In this document: positions 26,260 to 37,158 of the stretch, one piece after another
Layout of the letters: every line of letters begins with the position of its first letter
Numbering within the stretch: the stretch's first letter is position 1
NCBI RefSeq assembly: GCF_009834365.1
Contig: NZ_CP041348.1
Span: 802,501 to 866,500 of the forward strand
Direction: 5' to 3'
DNA from: Komagataeibacter xylinus
GTDB lineage: Bacteria; Pseudomonadota; Alphaproteobacteria; Acetobacterales; Acetobacteraceae
Length of the DNA: 64,000 nucleotides
Made by a program: the position numbers and the translations under genes
The notes under the pieces: generated by a model
Told to the model about the DNA's origin: nothing
Seen by the model: only the letters and a program-made list of their open reading frames with translations
Databases searched by the model: none

Positions 26260-27003
26260 ATGAAAATTGGCCTGTTCATTCCGTGTTATATCGACGCTTT
26301 CTATCCCGATGCCGGGATTGCCACGCTGGAGCTGCTGGAAAAACTGGGGCAGGATGTCGAATATCCGCTGGACCAGACCTGCTGTGGCCAGCCCATGGGC
26401 AACTCCGGCTGCAACTCGGATGCCGCAGCAGCGGAAGCGCTGTTCGTGCGCAACTTCGCCAGATACGACAAGATCGTCATGCCCTCAGGCAGCTGCACGC
26501 ACCATGTGCGTGACAATTTCGATGCAATTCCCCAGACGGATGAAGTCCGCCACGTGCGTGAGAACACCTATGAACTGGTGGAATTCCTGCACGATATCCT
26601 GAAGGTCGATGCCTTCCCCTGGGCCGAGTTCAACCACACCGTGGGCCTGCACAACAGCTGCGGCACGCTGCGCGCGCTGCGCACGGCCAGCATGTCGGAA
26701 CTGGGCGAAAAGCCCTTCTCCAAGCCGATGGACCTGCTGAGCAAGGTCAAGGGCATCCGCTTCGCCACCCCCAAGCGGCCTGATGAATGCTGCGGATTCG
26801 GCGGCACCTTCTCGGTCACGGAAGAGGCCGTGTCGGCCAAGATGGGCGTGGACAAGGTGCGCGACCACCATCAGGCAGGCGCGGAATACATCGTCTCGGC
26901 TGATTCCTCGTGCATCATGCACCAGCAGGGCTGCGCCGAGCGCGCGGGCGTGCCGATCCGCTTCATTCACATTGCGCAGATCCTCAACGGAGCATCCCAA
27001 TGA
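26260..27003 (+). CDS. lutA: (Fe-S)-binding lactate utilization protein LutA/LldE
   Basis: 247 residues with two CCG domains: DQTCCGQPMGNSGCNS in the first half and DECCGFGGTFSVTEEAVSAK in the second. Together with LutB and LutC it forms the iron-sulfur L-lactate oxidation complex that converts lactate to pyruvate. ATG 26260 has GAGGATGAG upstream; an earlier start at 26209 is disfavoured. It overlaps lutB by 4 bases. No lactate permease gene is adjacent. Confidence 0.93.
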   Translation: MKIGLFIPCYIDAFYPDAGIATLELLEKLGQDVEYPLDQTCCGQPMGNSGCNSDAAAAEALFVRNFARYDKIVMPSGSCTHHVRDNFDAIPQTDEVRHVRENTYELVEFLHDILKVDAFPWAEFNHTVGLHNSCGTLRALRTASMSELGEKPFSKPMDLLSKVKGIRFATPKRPDECCGFGGTFSVTEEAVSAKMGVDKVRDHHQAGAEYIVSADSSCIMHQQGCAERAGVPIRFIHIAQILNGASQ

Positions 27004-28415
27004 GCGACAAGCCCGTCAATCACGCCAGGGCGGCGGAGCACTTCATCGAGGATACGCCCCACCTGCAGTTCCATGATGAACGCCTGTGGGACATGCGCCA
27101 GAAGCGCGATGCCCAGATGCACATCCTGCCCGAGTGGCAGGAACTGCGCGAGGAAGCCTCGCGCATTAAGGAACACACGCTCTCACGCCTGCCCGAATAC
27201 CTTGAGCAGTTCGAGACCAATGCCAGGAAGAACGGCATTCACGTGCACTGGGCGCGCGACGGGGCGGAGCACAACCGCATCGTGGGCGAGATCCTCAAGG
27301 CCCATAACGCGCGCAACCTGATCAAGAGCAAGTCCATGGTCACCGAAGAGTGTGACATGCGGCCCTATCTTGCCAAGCAGGGCGTGACCGTAACCGAAAC
27401 CGACCTTGGCGAGCGCATCCAGCAGCTTGATGACCAGCTGCCCAGCCACATCGTGGTGCCGGCAGTGCACAAGCTGACTGCGGATGTGGCGAAGATCTTC
27501 GCCAAGGACTATCACACCGACCCCGAAATCCGCGATCCGCACCTGCTTGCCGAGGCCCAGCGCCAGGCGGCCCGCCCCGTGATCCTGCATGCCGATGCAG
27601 GCATGACCGGCGGCAACTTCGTGGTGGCGGAAACCGGCACGTTTGTGGTGTGCACCAATGAAGGCAATGCCGACCTGAGTGCCACGGTGCCCAACCTGCA
27701 CATCGCCACCATCGGCATCGAGCGCCTCGTGCCGCGCATGGCGGATATGGGCGTGTTCATCCGCCTGCTCTCGCGCAGCGCGCTCGGCTCGCCCATTACG
27801 CAGTACACCACCCATTTCCGTGGCCCGCAGAAGGGGGGCGAGATGCATGTGGTGCTCGTCGATAACGGGCGTTCCGCACGCCTGGGCATGGAAGATTTCT
27901 GGACCTCGCTCAAATGCATCCGCTGCGGCGCGTGCATGAACACCTGCCCGGTCTATCGCCGCTCGGGCGGGCTGTCCTATGGCGCGGTATATTCCGGCCC
28001 GATCGGCGCGATCATCGACCCGACCTTCAACGAGCGCAAATACAGCACCCTGCCCTATGCCTCCACGCTGAACGGCAGCTGCACCAATGTCTGCCCGGTC
28101 AAGATCAACATTCACGAGCAGCTGTACAAATGGCGCCGCGTGCTGGTGCAGCACCACGAGATGCCGTTCGTAAAGCGCGAGATCATGCACATGGCGGGCA
28201 AGCTGATGGGTCAGCCCAGGATGTACCGCGCCGCCATCAAGGCCACCGAGGTCTCGCTCAGCACCATGCCGCGCTTCGTGCTCTATAACTGGCTCAACCC
28301 GTGGGGCAAGCACCGCGAAAACCCCCATCCGGTCAAGCAGACCTTCAATGACTGGTATCGCAAGAACCGCGAGACCGCAGCAAAGCCCGCCGCCGCACCG
28401 GAGACCAAGAAATGA
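27000..28415 (+). CDS. lutB: LutB/LldF iron-sulfur cluster-binding protein
   Basis: 471 residues. A LUD domain (NARNLIKSKSMVTEECDM, residues about 95-115; GMTGGNFVVAETGT) is followed by a ferredoxin-type pair CIRCGACMNTCPVYR and GSCTNVCPVKI for two [4Fe-4S] clusters, then a helical C-terminus. It is the electron-transferring and probably catalytic subunit of the LutABC lactate oxidation complex. Start ATG 27000 lies in an ATGA overlap with lutA, so the longer frame from 26910 is excluded. Confidence 0.95.
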   Translation: MSDKPVNHARAAEHFIEDTPHLQFHDERLWDMRQKRDAQMHILPEWQELREEASRIKEHTLSRLPEYLEQFETNARKNGIHVHWARDGAEHNRIVGEILKAHNARNLIKSKSMVTEECDMRPYLAKQGVTVTETDLGERIQQLDDQLPSHIVVPAVHKLTADVAKIFAKDYHTDPEIRDPHLLAEAQRQAARPVILHADAGMTGGNFVVAETGTFVVCTNEGNADLSATVPNLHIATIGIERLVPRMADMGVFIRLLSRSALGSPITQYTTHFRGPQKGGEMHVVLVDNGRSARLGMEDFWTSLKCIRCGACMNTCPVYRRSGGLSYGAVYSGPIGAIIDPTFNERKYSTLPYASTLNGSCTNVCPVKINIHEQLYKWRRVLVQHHEMPFVKREIMHMAGKLMGQPRMYRAAIKATEVSLSTMPRFVLYNWLNPWGKHRENPHPVKQTFNDWYRKNRETAAKPAAAPETKK

Positions 28416-28999
28416 GCACCGCACGCGACGAGATCCTGCAGGCCCTGCGGGCCAACCGCCCCACGCCGGAAAACCATCCGCTGCCGCCGGTAGCCACCCT
28501 TGGTGACCTTGATGCCAGCCGTGAGCGCTTCATCACCAGCCTCAAGATCCTGGGCGGTGACGTGCTCGAGCCGGTGGAGGGTGAAACGCTGGATCAGGCA
28601 ATCCTGCGCCGCCACCCCGATGCCAAGGTGATCTGCTCCAACGTGCCCGAGGCACGCGGCACGCTGCCGGTCGAGAAGGTGAAGACCCCGCAGGATGCCG
28701 CCACCATCGACGTAACCGTGGTGCGCGCGCCCTTCGGCATTGCGGAAATGGGTTCGATCTTCCTGAGCGAGGCGCAGCTACCCATCAACTCGTTTGCCCA
28801 TCTGGGCCAGCATATCGTGGTGCTGCTATCGGTTGATCAGCTGACCGCCAACATGCACACCGCCTATCAGGAGCGGCCCGAATTCAAGACCGCCAATTAT
28901 GGCGTGCTGATGAGCGGCCCCTCCGCCACGGCGGATATTCAGGGCGTCCTGATCCGTGGCGCACAGGGCGTGCGTTCGCTTTCGGTCTGGTTTACCTGA
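28412..28999 (+). CDS. lutC: LutC/LldG lactate utilization protein
   Basis: 195 residues with a LUD domain: VTVVRAPFGIAEMGSIFLSE, LPINSFAHLGQHIVVLL, and the C-terminal GPSATADIQGVLIRGAQGVR. It is the third subunit of the LutABC complex. The start overlaps lutB by 4 bases (ATGA). The three genes form a tightly coupled operon ending before the hairpin at 29009-29035. Confidence 0.95.
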   Translation: MSTARDEILQALRANRPTPENHPLPPVATLGDLDASRERFITSLKILGGDVLEPVEGETLDQAILRRHPDAKVICSNVPEARGTLPVEKVKTPQDAATIDVTVVRAPFGIAEMGSIFLSEAQLPINSFAHLGQHIVVLLSVDQLTANMHTAYQERPEFKTANYGVLMSGPSATADIQGVLIRGAQGVRSLSVWFT

Positions 29000-29003
29000 T
29001 TGC

Positions 29004-29035
29004 AAAAACGGCTCCTTCCGCGCAGGAAGGGGCCG
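29004..29035 (-). terminator. Terminator of the HU gene (bidirectional candidate)
   Basis: CGGCTCCTTCC (29009-29019) and GGAAGGGGCCG (29025-29035) form an 11-base stem with one G-T wobble. On the minus strand it is followed by TTTTTGCA, a good rho-independent terminator for the HU gene. On the plus strand there is no T-run, but it may still help to end lutABC. Confidence 0.75.
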
Positions 29036-29047
29036 GACATCAGAAGG

Positions 29048-29317
29048 TCAGACGGCTTTTTTCAGGTTCGGGCTGGCCTTGAAACGCACAGTCTTGCCTG
29101 CCTTGACCTTGACCGGCTCGCCCGTGCGCGGGTTGAGCGCCTTGCGGGCCTTGGTCTTCTTGACCGTAAACGTGCCAAAAGACGGCAGGGTGAAACCACC
29201 CTCGCGCTTCAGTTCCTTGACAATGGCGGCAATCAGGTCAGATGCGGCCTGATTGGCCGCAACGCCAGTGCAATCGATCGAATCCTGAATGACGGCTGCA
29301 ATGAAGGCCTTACTCAT
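29048..29317 (-). CDS. HU family DNA-binding protein
   Basis: 89 residues: MSKAFIAAVIQDSI, then GGFTLPSFGTFTVKKTKARK, the DNA-binding arm LNPRTGEPVKVKAGKTVRFK and KASPNLKKAV. A nucleoid protein that bends DNA. AAGGAG is about 12 bases upstream of ATG 29317. Monocistronic, between lutC (convergent) and the 470-base A+T-rich gap. Confidence 0.95.
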   Translation of the reverse strand: MSKAFIAAVIQDSIDCTGVAANQAASDLIAAIVKELKREGGFTLPSFGTFTVKKTKARKALNPRTGEPVKVKAGKTVRFKASPNLKKAV

Positions 29318-29787
29318 CGGAACTGACTACTCCTTCCGGGCTGGAAATGAATTTCGTAAATATCCTGCACCCGTCTTGAAAACAGGCCAGTTGCCCCACC
29401 GGGCCGGACGGTCGCGGCTTGTAACCTGATGACTGAGGTTAGACCAGCAATTTTTTGTTATCACATGAAAATTATCGCTGATATGCGCAGCAATAACCGG
29501 CTGAATTCATAAAATCGCAGTCTTGGGCATCGATATATACGGTCATGAAAACTTCATATCGATAAGGCATCATCAGGAATTGATTTGAAATTAACCCATT
29601 GATGAAAAAAGATAAAATTTTACAGGAATTTTCTTTTTTTAAAAAAAGCCATGTTGTCTGAAGCTTTTTGAAAAAAAGCTTTACCAAAACTTCTTTTAAT
29701 TTGCCGGATCTCGCATCAGCAGGCTGTTCTGACCACCTGCAGGGAAGCGTACAGGCTTGTTGGAGGGGGCGATTCCGCCCCCCGGTG
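29318..29787. other. Intergenic region, HU to RTX-like gene
   Basis: 470 bases, strongly A+T-rich in 29440-29700. It must hold the HU promoter near 29318-29440. Repeat copy 7 occupies 29597-29696. Short open frames here (for example 29472-29687, minus) are made of repeat sequence and are not called. Confidence 0.6.
29597..29696. repeat. Two-hairpin intergenic repeat, copy 7
   Basis: CATTGATGAAAAAAGATAAA, ATTTTACAGG, a degenerate first hairpin rich in T and A, GTTGTCTG, then AAGCTTTTTG / AAAAAAGCTT hairpin and TACCAAAACTTCTTTT. Downstream of the RTX-like gene stop (29788, minus strand). Confidence 0.85.
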
Positions 29788-31122
29788 TCAGCTTTTGAAA
29801 TTCTGCGTCTTGAGGTCGGTCACGCCTACGAAGGTGATCTGGGTCTTGTCATCAAGGCTGACGGTTGTATTGCCCCCGCTGATGGTGGCCTGGTCGAGCA
29901 TGGACTGGATGGAAGCCGGAGTCGCATCATAACCGGACAGGAGAATGGCGTTACCGGCCGACTTGCCAAAATCCTGGATGATGTCGGTGCCACCACCCTT
30001 GCCCTTGATGAATTCGAATTCGGTCGCGCCACTACCGCCCACAAGCGTATCGTTGCCCATGCCGCCCACAAGCGTGCTGCTGCCCTTGCCCCCTACAAGC
30101 AGATCATTGCCACTGCCTGCCACGGCATAGACTGCGCCTGCGGTTCCGCCATCAAGCGTTTCGTTGCCGCTACCGGCATAATACGTGGCCCTGCCGCTGG
30201 TGGTGGCGGTCAGGTCCACCCCTGCCGCGCCAAAAATGGTGGCGCTGCTGCCTGTTACGGTGTCGGCCACAAGCATGGGCGTGCTCGCGCTGATAAAGGT
30301 CAGTGCGGCCGACTGGCTGGCGTTGATCGTGCTGTCATCAAGGTCCTGCACCACCAGCGCGGTACCGGCATTGATGGTATCATGCGCGCCGCCATTGATG
30401 GTGACGGTCGCGTTGTCCGACCTGCTGTTGAAGAAACCATCGCTATCTGCGGTATTGACCGTATCGTATTCGGTATCCTGCACCACGACGCCATTGTACA
30501 CATCGAGCGTGCTCTCAGCGCCACTGAACTGCGTGGCGGTACCGGTCACTGCGCCGGGAGCGGTCCAGTCGCCGGTCACGGTGGGGGTGCTGTCATAGGC
30601 ATAGATGGTATCCGTGCCGCCCATGGTGTGGATGACATCCTGCCCCGTTCCGCTGAGGAAGAACGTGTCGCCCGCAGCAGCATAATAATCCACATTGCCT
30701 GAACCGCCGGCATAGACCACCGTGCCGTCATCGCCATCCATCACATTGGTCGAACCAGACCCGCCCTGGATGTTGATCGTCTGGTCGAGCACGCCGTTCG
30801 TCTCGCTGCCAATCTCCACCGTGCCGGCAGTAACATTGTAAGTGCCTGCTTTGGCCAGTGTCTCGATACGACCGTCCGAATCCTGCCTGAGCGCCCCGTC
30901 AATGGCAACCACGCCCACGGCCTGGGCGGCCAGCACCGCCCCCCAGGCGGGGTTGCTGCCATCCCCTTCCAGTGAGGTGATTTCGTTGGGGGATATCCCT
31001 TCATCAAGGGCATTCCGGGCATTCTGCGCCGCGTTCTGCTGCAGATCCTGCATCAACCCGGTCGTGTCCTGGTTAAGCCCCAGCGTGAGCCCGGTGGCAC
31101 CGGCTACGGTCACGTATCCCAT
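29788..31122 (-). CDS. RTX-like beta-roll (hemolysin-type calcium-binding) protein
   Basis: 444 residues, Gly/Asp/Thr/Asn-rich, no N-terminal signal peptide. Near residues 350-380 it has nonapeptide-like repeats: GSGNDLLVGGKGSSTLVGG, then GMGNDTLVGGSG, the Ca2+-binding GGxGxDxLx pattern, followed by FEFIKGKGGGTDIIQDFG, typical of RTX proteins exported by type I secretion. The N-terminal half is lower complexity with glycine-rich strands such as VVYAGGSGNVDYYAAAGDTF. No type I exporter is nearby. The start has AAGGAACGGA upstream. Function (adhesin, enzyme or structural) is unknown. Confidence 0.8.
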   Translation of the reverse strand: MGYVTVAGATGLTLGLNQDTTGLMQDLQQNAAQNARNALDEGISPNEITSLEGDGSNPAWGAVLAAQAVGVVAIDGALRQDSDGRIETLAKAGTYNVTAGTVEIGSETNGVLDQTINIQGGSGSTNVMDGDDGTVVYAGGSGNVDYYAAAGDTFFLSGTGQDVIHTMGGTDTIYAYDSTPTVTGDWTAPGAVTGTATQFSGAESTLDVYNGVVVQDTEYDTVNTADSDGFFNSRSDNATVTINGGAHDTINAGTALVVQDLDDSTINASQSAALTFISASTPMLVADTVTGSSATIFGAAGVDLTATTSGRATYYAGSGNETLDGGTAGAVYAVAGSGNDLLVGGKGSSTLVGGMGNDTLVGGSGATEFEFIKGKGGGTDIIQDFGKSAGNAILLSGYDATPASIQSMLDQATISGGNTTVSLDDKTQITFVGVTDLKTQNFKS

Positions 31123-31263
31123 TCATTCCGTTCCTTGTCTCACGGCGGCAGGAACCGGCCTCGCCGCAGATGATCCGCTGCCCCTCCCTGCCGGTCAGAC
31201 CGGGGGAAGCATTCTTTCAGGACCGTATTTGTCAGGAATGGGTTAAGAAATTCGGAATCAGGA

Positions 31264-31273
31264 TTGATCTAAA

Positions 31274-31277
<4 letters not shown>
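31264..31277. promoter_or_regulatory. FNR-type box upstream of the RTX-like gene
   Basis: TTGAT-CTAA-ATCAA, an exact FNR/FixK-type palindrome. It overlaps the nadE stop codon and lies about 142 bases upstream of the RTX-like start codon, in the correct direction to serve its promoter. Regulation by an FNR-family protein is inferred from the motif only. Confidence 0.45.
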
Positions 31278-33334
<2,057 letters not shown>

Positions 33335-33494
33335 GGGCTGCCTCCCGCCTGATCTGCGCGCAACCCCGCTCGGGTCGCGACCGCGCCGGGGCCAAAATAA
33401 CGTATTGCGATGAACCCGTCGCCCTCTGGCGCATTGTTAGGGGGCGGATGTCATGCCCGCGTCTGTCACAACATCGATCGGAAGGAACCGGATC

Positions 33495-33671
33495 ATGGAC
33501 CTGTTACGCTGGACCATCACATTCCTTGTTCTCGCCCTGATCGCCGCGGTTTTTGGCTTCGGCGGCATTTCGGACACGTTTGCCTATTTCGGCAAGGTGC
33601 TCTTCTTCATTTTCATCGTGCTGTTCATCCTTGGATTGTTTTTCGGCCGCGGCCGCGGAACTTCGCCCTGA
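33495..33671 (+). CDS. DUF1328 small membrane protein
   Basis: 58 residues with two hydrophobic segments (ITFLVLALIAAVFGFGGI and LFFIFIVLFILGLFFG), a short positively charged C-terminus and the DUF1328 core. Found in many proteobacteria, often stress-induced; function unknown. GGAAGGAACCGG precedes ATG 33495; the longer frame from 33453 is rejected. Its 3' end overlaps the convergent dsbB-type gene by 47 bases. Confidence 0.88.
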   Translation: MDLLRWTITFLVLALIAAVFGFGGISDTFAYFGKVLFFIFIVLFILGLFFGRGRGTSP

Positions 33672-34134
33672 TCCGTAACCCCCGGCGCACGACAGGGATC
33701 AGCGCCAGCGCGTAGATCCCGCCCATCGCCGCCATGGAAAGCGGCACGCCGGGCACAAGATAGGTTGCCGCGTCGCACGGCTTGGCCGGGCTACGCGGCA
33801 TGGAAGCCAGACGCTGCGCGAAACTGCCGCCATGAAACGTGGGCGCGCGGCATTCGGGCAGCGGACTGGACCACCAGCCCTGTTCCACGCCTACATGCAG
33901 CCCACCAAGAAAAGCTGCCACAAGCAGCACCGGCATGCACAGCCACAGCGCGCCACGCGCCGCATCACGCGGCAGCACGAGGCCCAGCAACCCCAGCCCC
34001 GCCAGCACCCGATAGGGCCAGCGCTCCCACAGGCACAGTCCGCAGGGCACATGGCCCAGCGTGTACTCACTCCACCACGCAACGCCAAGGGCAGCACACC
34101 CGGCCAGTACCATCAATAAAGCAGTTGAACGCAT
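33625..34134 (-). CDS. dsbB: Disulfide bond formation protein B
   Basis: 169 residues, four predicted membrane segments. The first cysteine pair is in HVPCGLCLWERWPYR and the second in LPECRAP and PAKPCDA, the two loops needed to pass electrons from DsbA to quinone. It reads VVRRGLRIRAKF at the C-terminus. It begins 7 bases after otsA, so it may be in the otsBA transcript. It overlaps the DUF1328 gene tail to tail. A DsbA-fold protein with one active-site cysteine lies at 52109. Confidence 0.88.
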   Translation of the reverse strand: MRSTALLMVLAGCAALGVAWWSEYTLGHVPCGLCLWERWPYRVLAGLGLLGLVLPRDAARGALWLCMPVLLVAAFLGGLHVGVEQGWWSSPLPECRAPTFHGGSFAQRLASMPRSPAKPCDAATYLVPGVPLSMAAMGGIYALALIPVVRRGLRIRAKFRGRGRKTIQG

Positions 34135-34140
34135 GAGCGG

Positions 34141-35493
34141 TTACGACCGCCCCGCAACAGGTGCCGCCTCAAGTGCCTGCAGGAAATCAGCCGCCCAGCT
34201 TATGGCCGTGGTGCTGCTCACCTCCTGCTCCAGCGCCTGCCAGCGCGTGCGCCGCTCCGCCAGCCCCATGGTCAGGGCGGCGTGCAGGGCATCGGCAATC
34301 TCATCGGGGTCATACGGATTGACCAGAATGCCTTCATCCATTTCCGGCGCGGCACCGGCAAAATGCGACAGGATCAGCACGCCCGGATTGGCCGGGTTCT
34401 GTGCTGCCACGTATTCCTTGGCCACGAGGTTCATGCCATCGCGCAGCGGCGTGATCAGGGCGGCTTCGGCCCGGCGGTAGAACCCGGCCAGCACCTCACG
34501 CGCCAGCGGGCGGGTAATGTAGCGGATCGGCGTCCAGTCAAATTCGGAATACGCACCATTGATCCGCCCGGTCAGCTCATCAAGCTGGCGACGGAGCTGG
34601 CGGTATTCCTCCACGCTGCCGCGCGAGATGGGAGCGACCTGCAGGAAGGTCACCTTGCCCCGATGCTCGGGGTAGCGCGCAAGCAGCGCCTCATAACCGC
34701 GAAACCGCTCTGGCAGGCCCTTGGAATAATCCAGCCGGTCCACGCCCAGCACCAGCTTGGCGCCGCGCAGGCTGCCTTCAAGCCGTTCGACCTCCGGGCC
34801 TTCCATGCTCTTTTCAGCCTGTGCGCGGAACTCATCGGGGTCAATGCCGATGGGGAAAGCCTGCCCGCGCGCGGCAAGGCCATTGACCTGAAGGGAATGG
34901 TTGAGGTTCTCGGCATCCTCGGGCGTCTGCACGCCAATCAGGTCGTAGCTCTGCATGTCCTCGAGCAGCAGGTCGGCACCGGGCAGCGAGCGCACGAGGC
35001 TCCATGGCGGGAACGGAATATGCAGGAAGAAGCCGATGCGGCACTTCACCCCAAGGTCACGCAACGCCTGCCCGAGCGGGAACAGGTGGTAGTCATGCAC
35101 CCAGATCGTGTCATCAGGCCTGAGCAGGGGCAGCAGCGTGCGGGCGAACATGGCGTTGACCGCCAGATAGGTCTTCCAGTCCGTGCGGGAATAGTTCATC
35201 AGCCCGACACGGTAATGGAATAGCGGCCACAGGATGCCGTTGGAGAAATTCTGGTAGAACCCCTCATACTGCAACGGGGTCAGGTCAATGGTGGCGTAGG
35301 TGACGTTATCGACCTTGTCGAGCCGGGGCACCGGGTCGCCGCCATGCAGTTGCACCTGCTTGCCCGACCAGCCAAACCAGAGCGATTCCCCCTCGCGCAA
35401 CGCATCTTTCAGCCCCACCGCCAGCCCGCCGGCGGGCTGGCTGCGCTCACGTGGGGAAGGCACGCGGTTGGATACGATAATCAGCCGCCCCAT
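34141..35493 (-). CDS. otsA: Trehalose-6-phosphate synthase
   Basis: 450 residues, GT20 family: WFGWSGKQVQ, WVHDYHLFPLGQALRDLG, RIGFFLHIPFPPW, GVDRLDYSKGLPERF and a C-terminal LVNPYDPDEIADALH. It makes trehalose 6-phosphate from UDP-glucose and glucose 6-phosphate. ATG 35493 is used because the frame overlaps otsB by 13 bases and homologues start MGRLIIVSNR; a start at 35529 is longer and unlikely. With otsB it gives osmoprotection by trehalose. Confidence 0.97.
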   Translation of the reverse strand: MGRLIIVSNRVPSPRERSQPAGGLAVGLKDALREGESLWFGWSGKQVQLHGGDPVPRLDKVDNVTYATIDLTPLQYEGFYQNFSNGILWPLFHYRVGLMNYSRTDWKTYLAVNAMFARTLLPLLRPDDTIWVHDYHLFPLGQALRDLGVKCRIGFFLHIPFPPWSLVRSLPGADLLLEDMQSYDLIGVQTPEDAENLNHSLQVNGLAARGQAFPIGIDPDEFRAQAEKSMEGPEVERLEGSLRGAKLVLGVDRLDYSKGLPERFRGYEALLARYPEHRGKVTFLQVAPISRGSVEEYRQLRRQLDELTGRINGAYSEFDWTPIRYITRPLAREVLAGFYRRAEAALITPLRDGMNLVAKEYVAAQNPANPGVLILSHFAGAAPEMDEGILVNPYDPDEIADALHAALTMGLAERRTRWQALEQEVSSTTAISWAADFLQALEAAPVAGRS

Positions 35494-36236
35494 GCGCCAT
35501 CCCCCCCCTGTGCCAACCGGGCCAGCCATGCACGGAAGGCCGTCGGATCAGGAAAATCATTGGGAATGCGAAAGCCCACGCCACCGAGGCTGACCGCGGC
35601 CCGCATGCCATCCTCATCGGTCACGTCATCGCCCACGAAAATGGGCAGGCGGCCTGCAAAGGGCGCGCTTTTCATCACCGCTTCGACCGCATGGCCCTTG
35701 TCAATGCCAGCGGGGCGGATTTCCCACGCCATCTTGGCGGCCTGCACATGAAACGCGCCGTTGGTGGCGCCAACCCATTCATCCGCGATCCGGCCAAGGG
35801 CCGGACCCGCATCGGGCGCGCCGCGGTAATGCAGCACCAGCCCTGCCTTCTTGTGCTCGATCCTTACGCCAGGATGGGCCGCGGCCAGCTTCTCCGCCTC
35901 ATCCATCCATGCCTGGGGCACCGGAGGCAGCGCTGCGCGCTCAATGACCTGGCCCGGCGCATGGCGGATGGCGATGCCATGCTCGCCCGCTACGGCATAA
36001 GGCACATCAGGCAGGAAATGGTCGATCTGCTCGATGGGGCGACCCGAAATGACCGCGAGCGCATTACCGCATTTATCGCGCAGGCGGCACAATGTATCGC
36101 GCAGGCCGGGCGCCACGACCACGGATTCGGGCGTGGGCGCGATATCCACCAGCGTGCCGTCAAAGTCCAGAAGGAAGGCCGCCCGCGCGGGAGGCGGCAG
36201 CCGATCGAGCGAAGGGAGGGAGGGTGTCTTGCTCAT
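35481..36236 (-). CDS. otsB: Trehalose-phosphatase
   Basis: 251 residues, HAD fold: the nucleophile loop FLLDFDGTLVDIAPTP at residue 22, VISGRPIEQID, and the C-terminal FVGDDVTDEDGM. It hydrolyses trehalose 6-phosphate to trehalose. AGAGG lies 13 bases before ATG 36236; the frame to 36305 is rejected. Directly upstream of otsA with a 13-base overlap. Confidence 0.97.
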   Translation of the reverse strand: MSKTPSLPSLDRLPPPARAAFLLDFDGTLVDIAPTPESVVVAPGLRDTLCRLRDKCGNALAVISGRPIEQIDHFLPDVPYAVAGEHGIAIRHAPGQVIERAALPPVPQAWMDEAEKLAAAHPGVRIEHKKAGLVLHYRGAPDAGPALGRIADEWVGATNGAFHVQAAKMAWEIRPAGIDKGHAVEAVMKSAPFAGRLPIFVGDDVTDEDGMRAAVSLGGVGFRIPNDFPDPTAFRAWLARLAQGGDGAWGG

Positions 36237-36331
36237 GGTAGGTCTAGCCTCTGGCAAAGCGGGATAATACGCAAGCCCACAAGCTGCTGGACAGGGCTGC
36301 AGCATTTATACGACACAAATTAAATTATTTT

Positions 36332-36943
36332 CTAATGCAGCATGAGGGGCGCGGCTCCCTCATCAGCAGGCTCGGGCACCCGGGCAGGCAGCGGCGGGGA
36401 AACCGGCTGTGGTGCTCCGGGCGGGGCGGCAGGTGCCGCGCCTGCCGCAGGCGGCACGGGCTGGCCATCAGGCGTAACAGCGGGTGCGGTCTCAGTGGGT
36501 GCGGCCACAGCGGCGAGTGGCGGCGGGGCGGGGGCTACATTGTCACCCGCGCAACCCACGAGCTGCACATCATAAAGCGGGTTCTGGAACACGCCGGTGG
36601 CGGGCTCGGCTACCGCCATCCAGCCCTGAAAGGCAGCCATGCCCTCATGCGCGTCATGCACGTCGAGCCAGGCAGCGCTATCGGCAGGCAGGGTGGCGGG
36701 GCGCTGCAGGCAAGACGTGGCATGCAGGGTCAGGCTTTTATAGGGCATGTCCTGGCCTGTGGGCACGTTGAGCAGCACGACATGGGCATCAAGCTTGTCG
36801 AGCACGCGCACCACCGCCACCGTGCGCCCCTGCCACGTATCGGGCGGGTACATGGCGGGCGGCGCCAGCCATTCGGTGGCGTGGGCAAGGCACGGCAGGC
36901 CAGCGAGCAGCAGGGCGGGCAGACAACGGAGCACGCGCCTCAT
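36332..36943 (-). CDS. DUF2155 domain exported protein
   Basis: 203 residues. Signal peptide MRRVLRCLPALLLAGLPCLA, cleavage expected after HA. The DUF2155 domain has VAVVRVLDKLDAHVVLLNV, SCLQRP, and GWMAVAEPATG followed by NPLYDVQLVGC, with two conserved cysteines. The C-terminal 70 residues are Ala/Pro-rich low complexity. DUF2155 genes lie beside NDUFA12 and mlaD genes in many alphaproteobacteria; function unknown. The start overlaps the next gene by ATGA. Confidence 0.85.
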   Translation of the reverse strand: MRRVLRCLPALLLAGLPCLAHATEWLAPPAMYPPDTWQGRTVAVVRVLDKLDAHVVLLNVPTGQDMPYKSLTLHATSCLQRPATLPADSAAWLDVHDAHEGMAAFQGWMAVAEPATGVFQNPLYDVQLVGCAGDNVAPAPPPLAAVAAPTETAPAVTPDGQPVPPAAGAAPAAPPGAPQPVSPPLPARVPEPADEGAAPLMLH

Positions 36944-37158
36944 GCGTGGGGGCTCCGCAGGGTGTTGACCACGTCGATCAGGATCTGGCGCATGGCCGCC
37001 TCATCCACGCCCATCAGCACCGCATCCTCGAACGCATCTTGCAGTATACCCTGCACTTCCTGATGGTTTTCGCGCAGTACCAGCAATTTGTCGCGGCATG
37101 AAACCGGCGTGCCATCGCGCTGCGGCCACACGGTGGGCCGGGTGCTCTCACCGCTCAT
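36940..37158 (-). CDS. Small protein of unknown function between mlaD and DUF2155
   Basis: 72 residues, no signal peptide or membrane segment; helical and acidic: CRDKLLVLRENHQEVQGILQ, then DAFEDAVLMGVDEAAMRQIL. It overlaps both neighbours by 4 bases (ATGA with the DUF2155 gene downstream and with mlaD upstream), strong evidence that it is a real translated gene and co-expressed. I do not recognise a family. Confidence 0.7.
   Translation of the reverse strand: MSGESTRPTVWPQRDGTPVSCRDKLLVLRENHQEVQGILQDAFEDAVLMGVDEAAMRQILIDVVNTLRSPHA

Noticed and set aside
27183-28424. A 413-codon open frame antisense to lutB
   Set aside because: It lies entirely opposite a strongly supported gene; long antisense frames are expected in high G+C sequence and it has no recognised domain.
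29472-29687. A 71-codon open frame on the minus strand
   Set aside because: Its first part is made of the intergenic repeat (copy 7) and the composition is non-coding.
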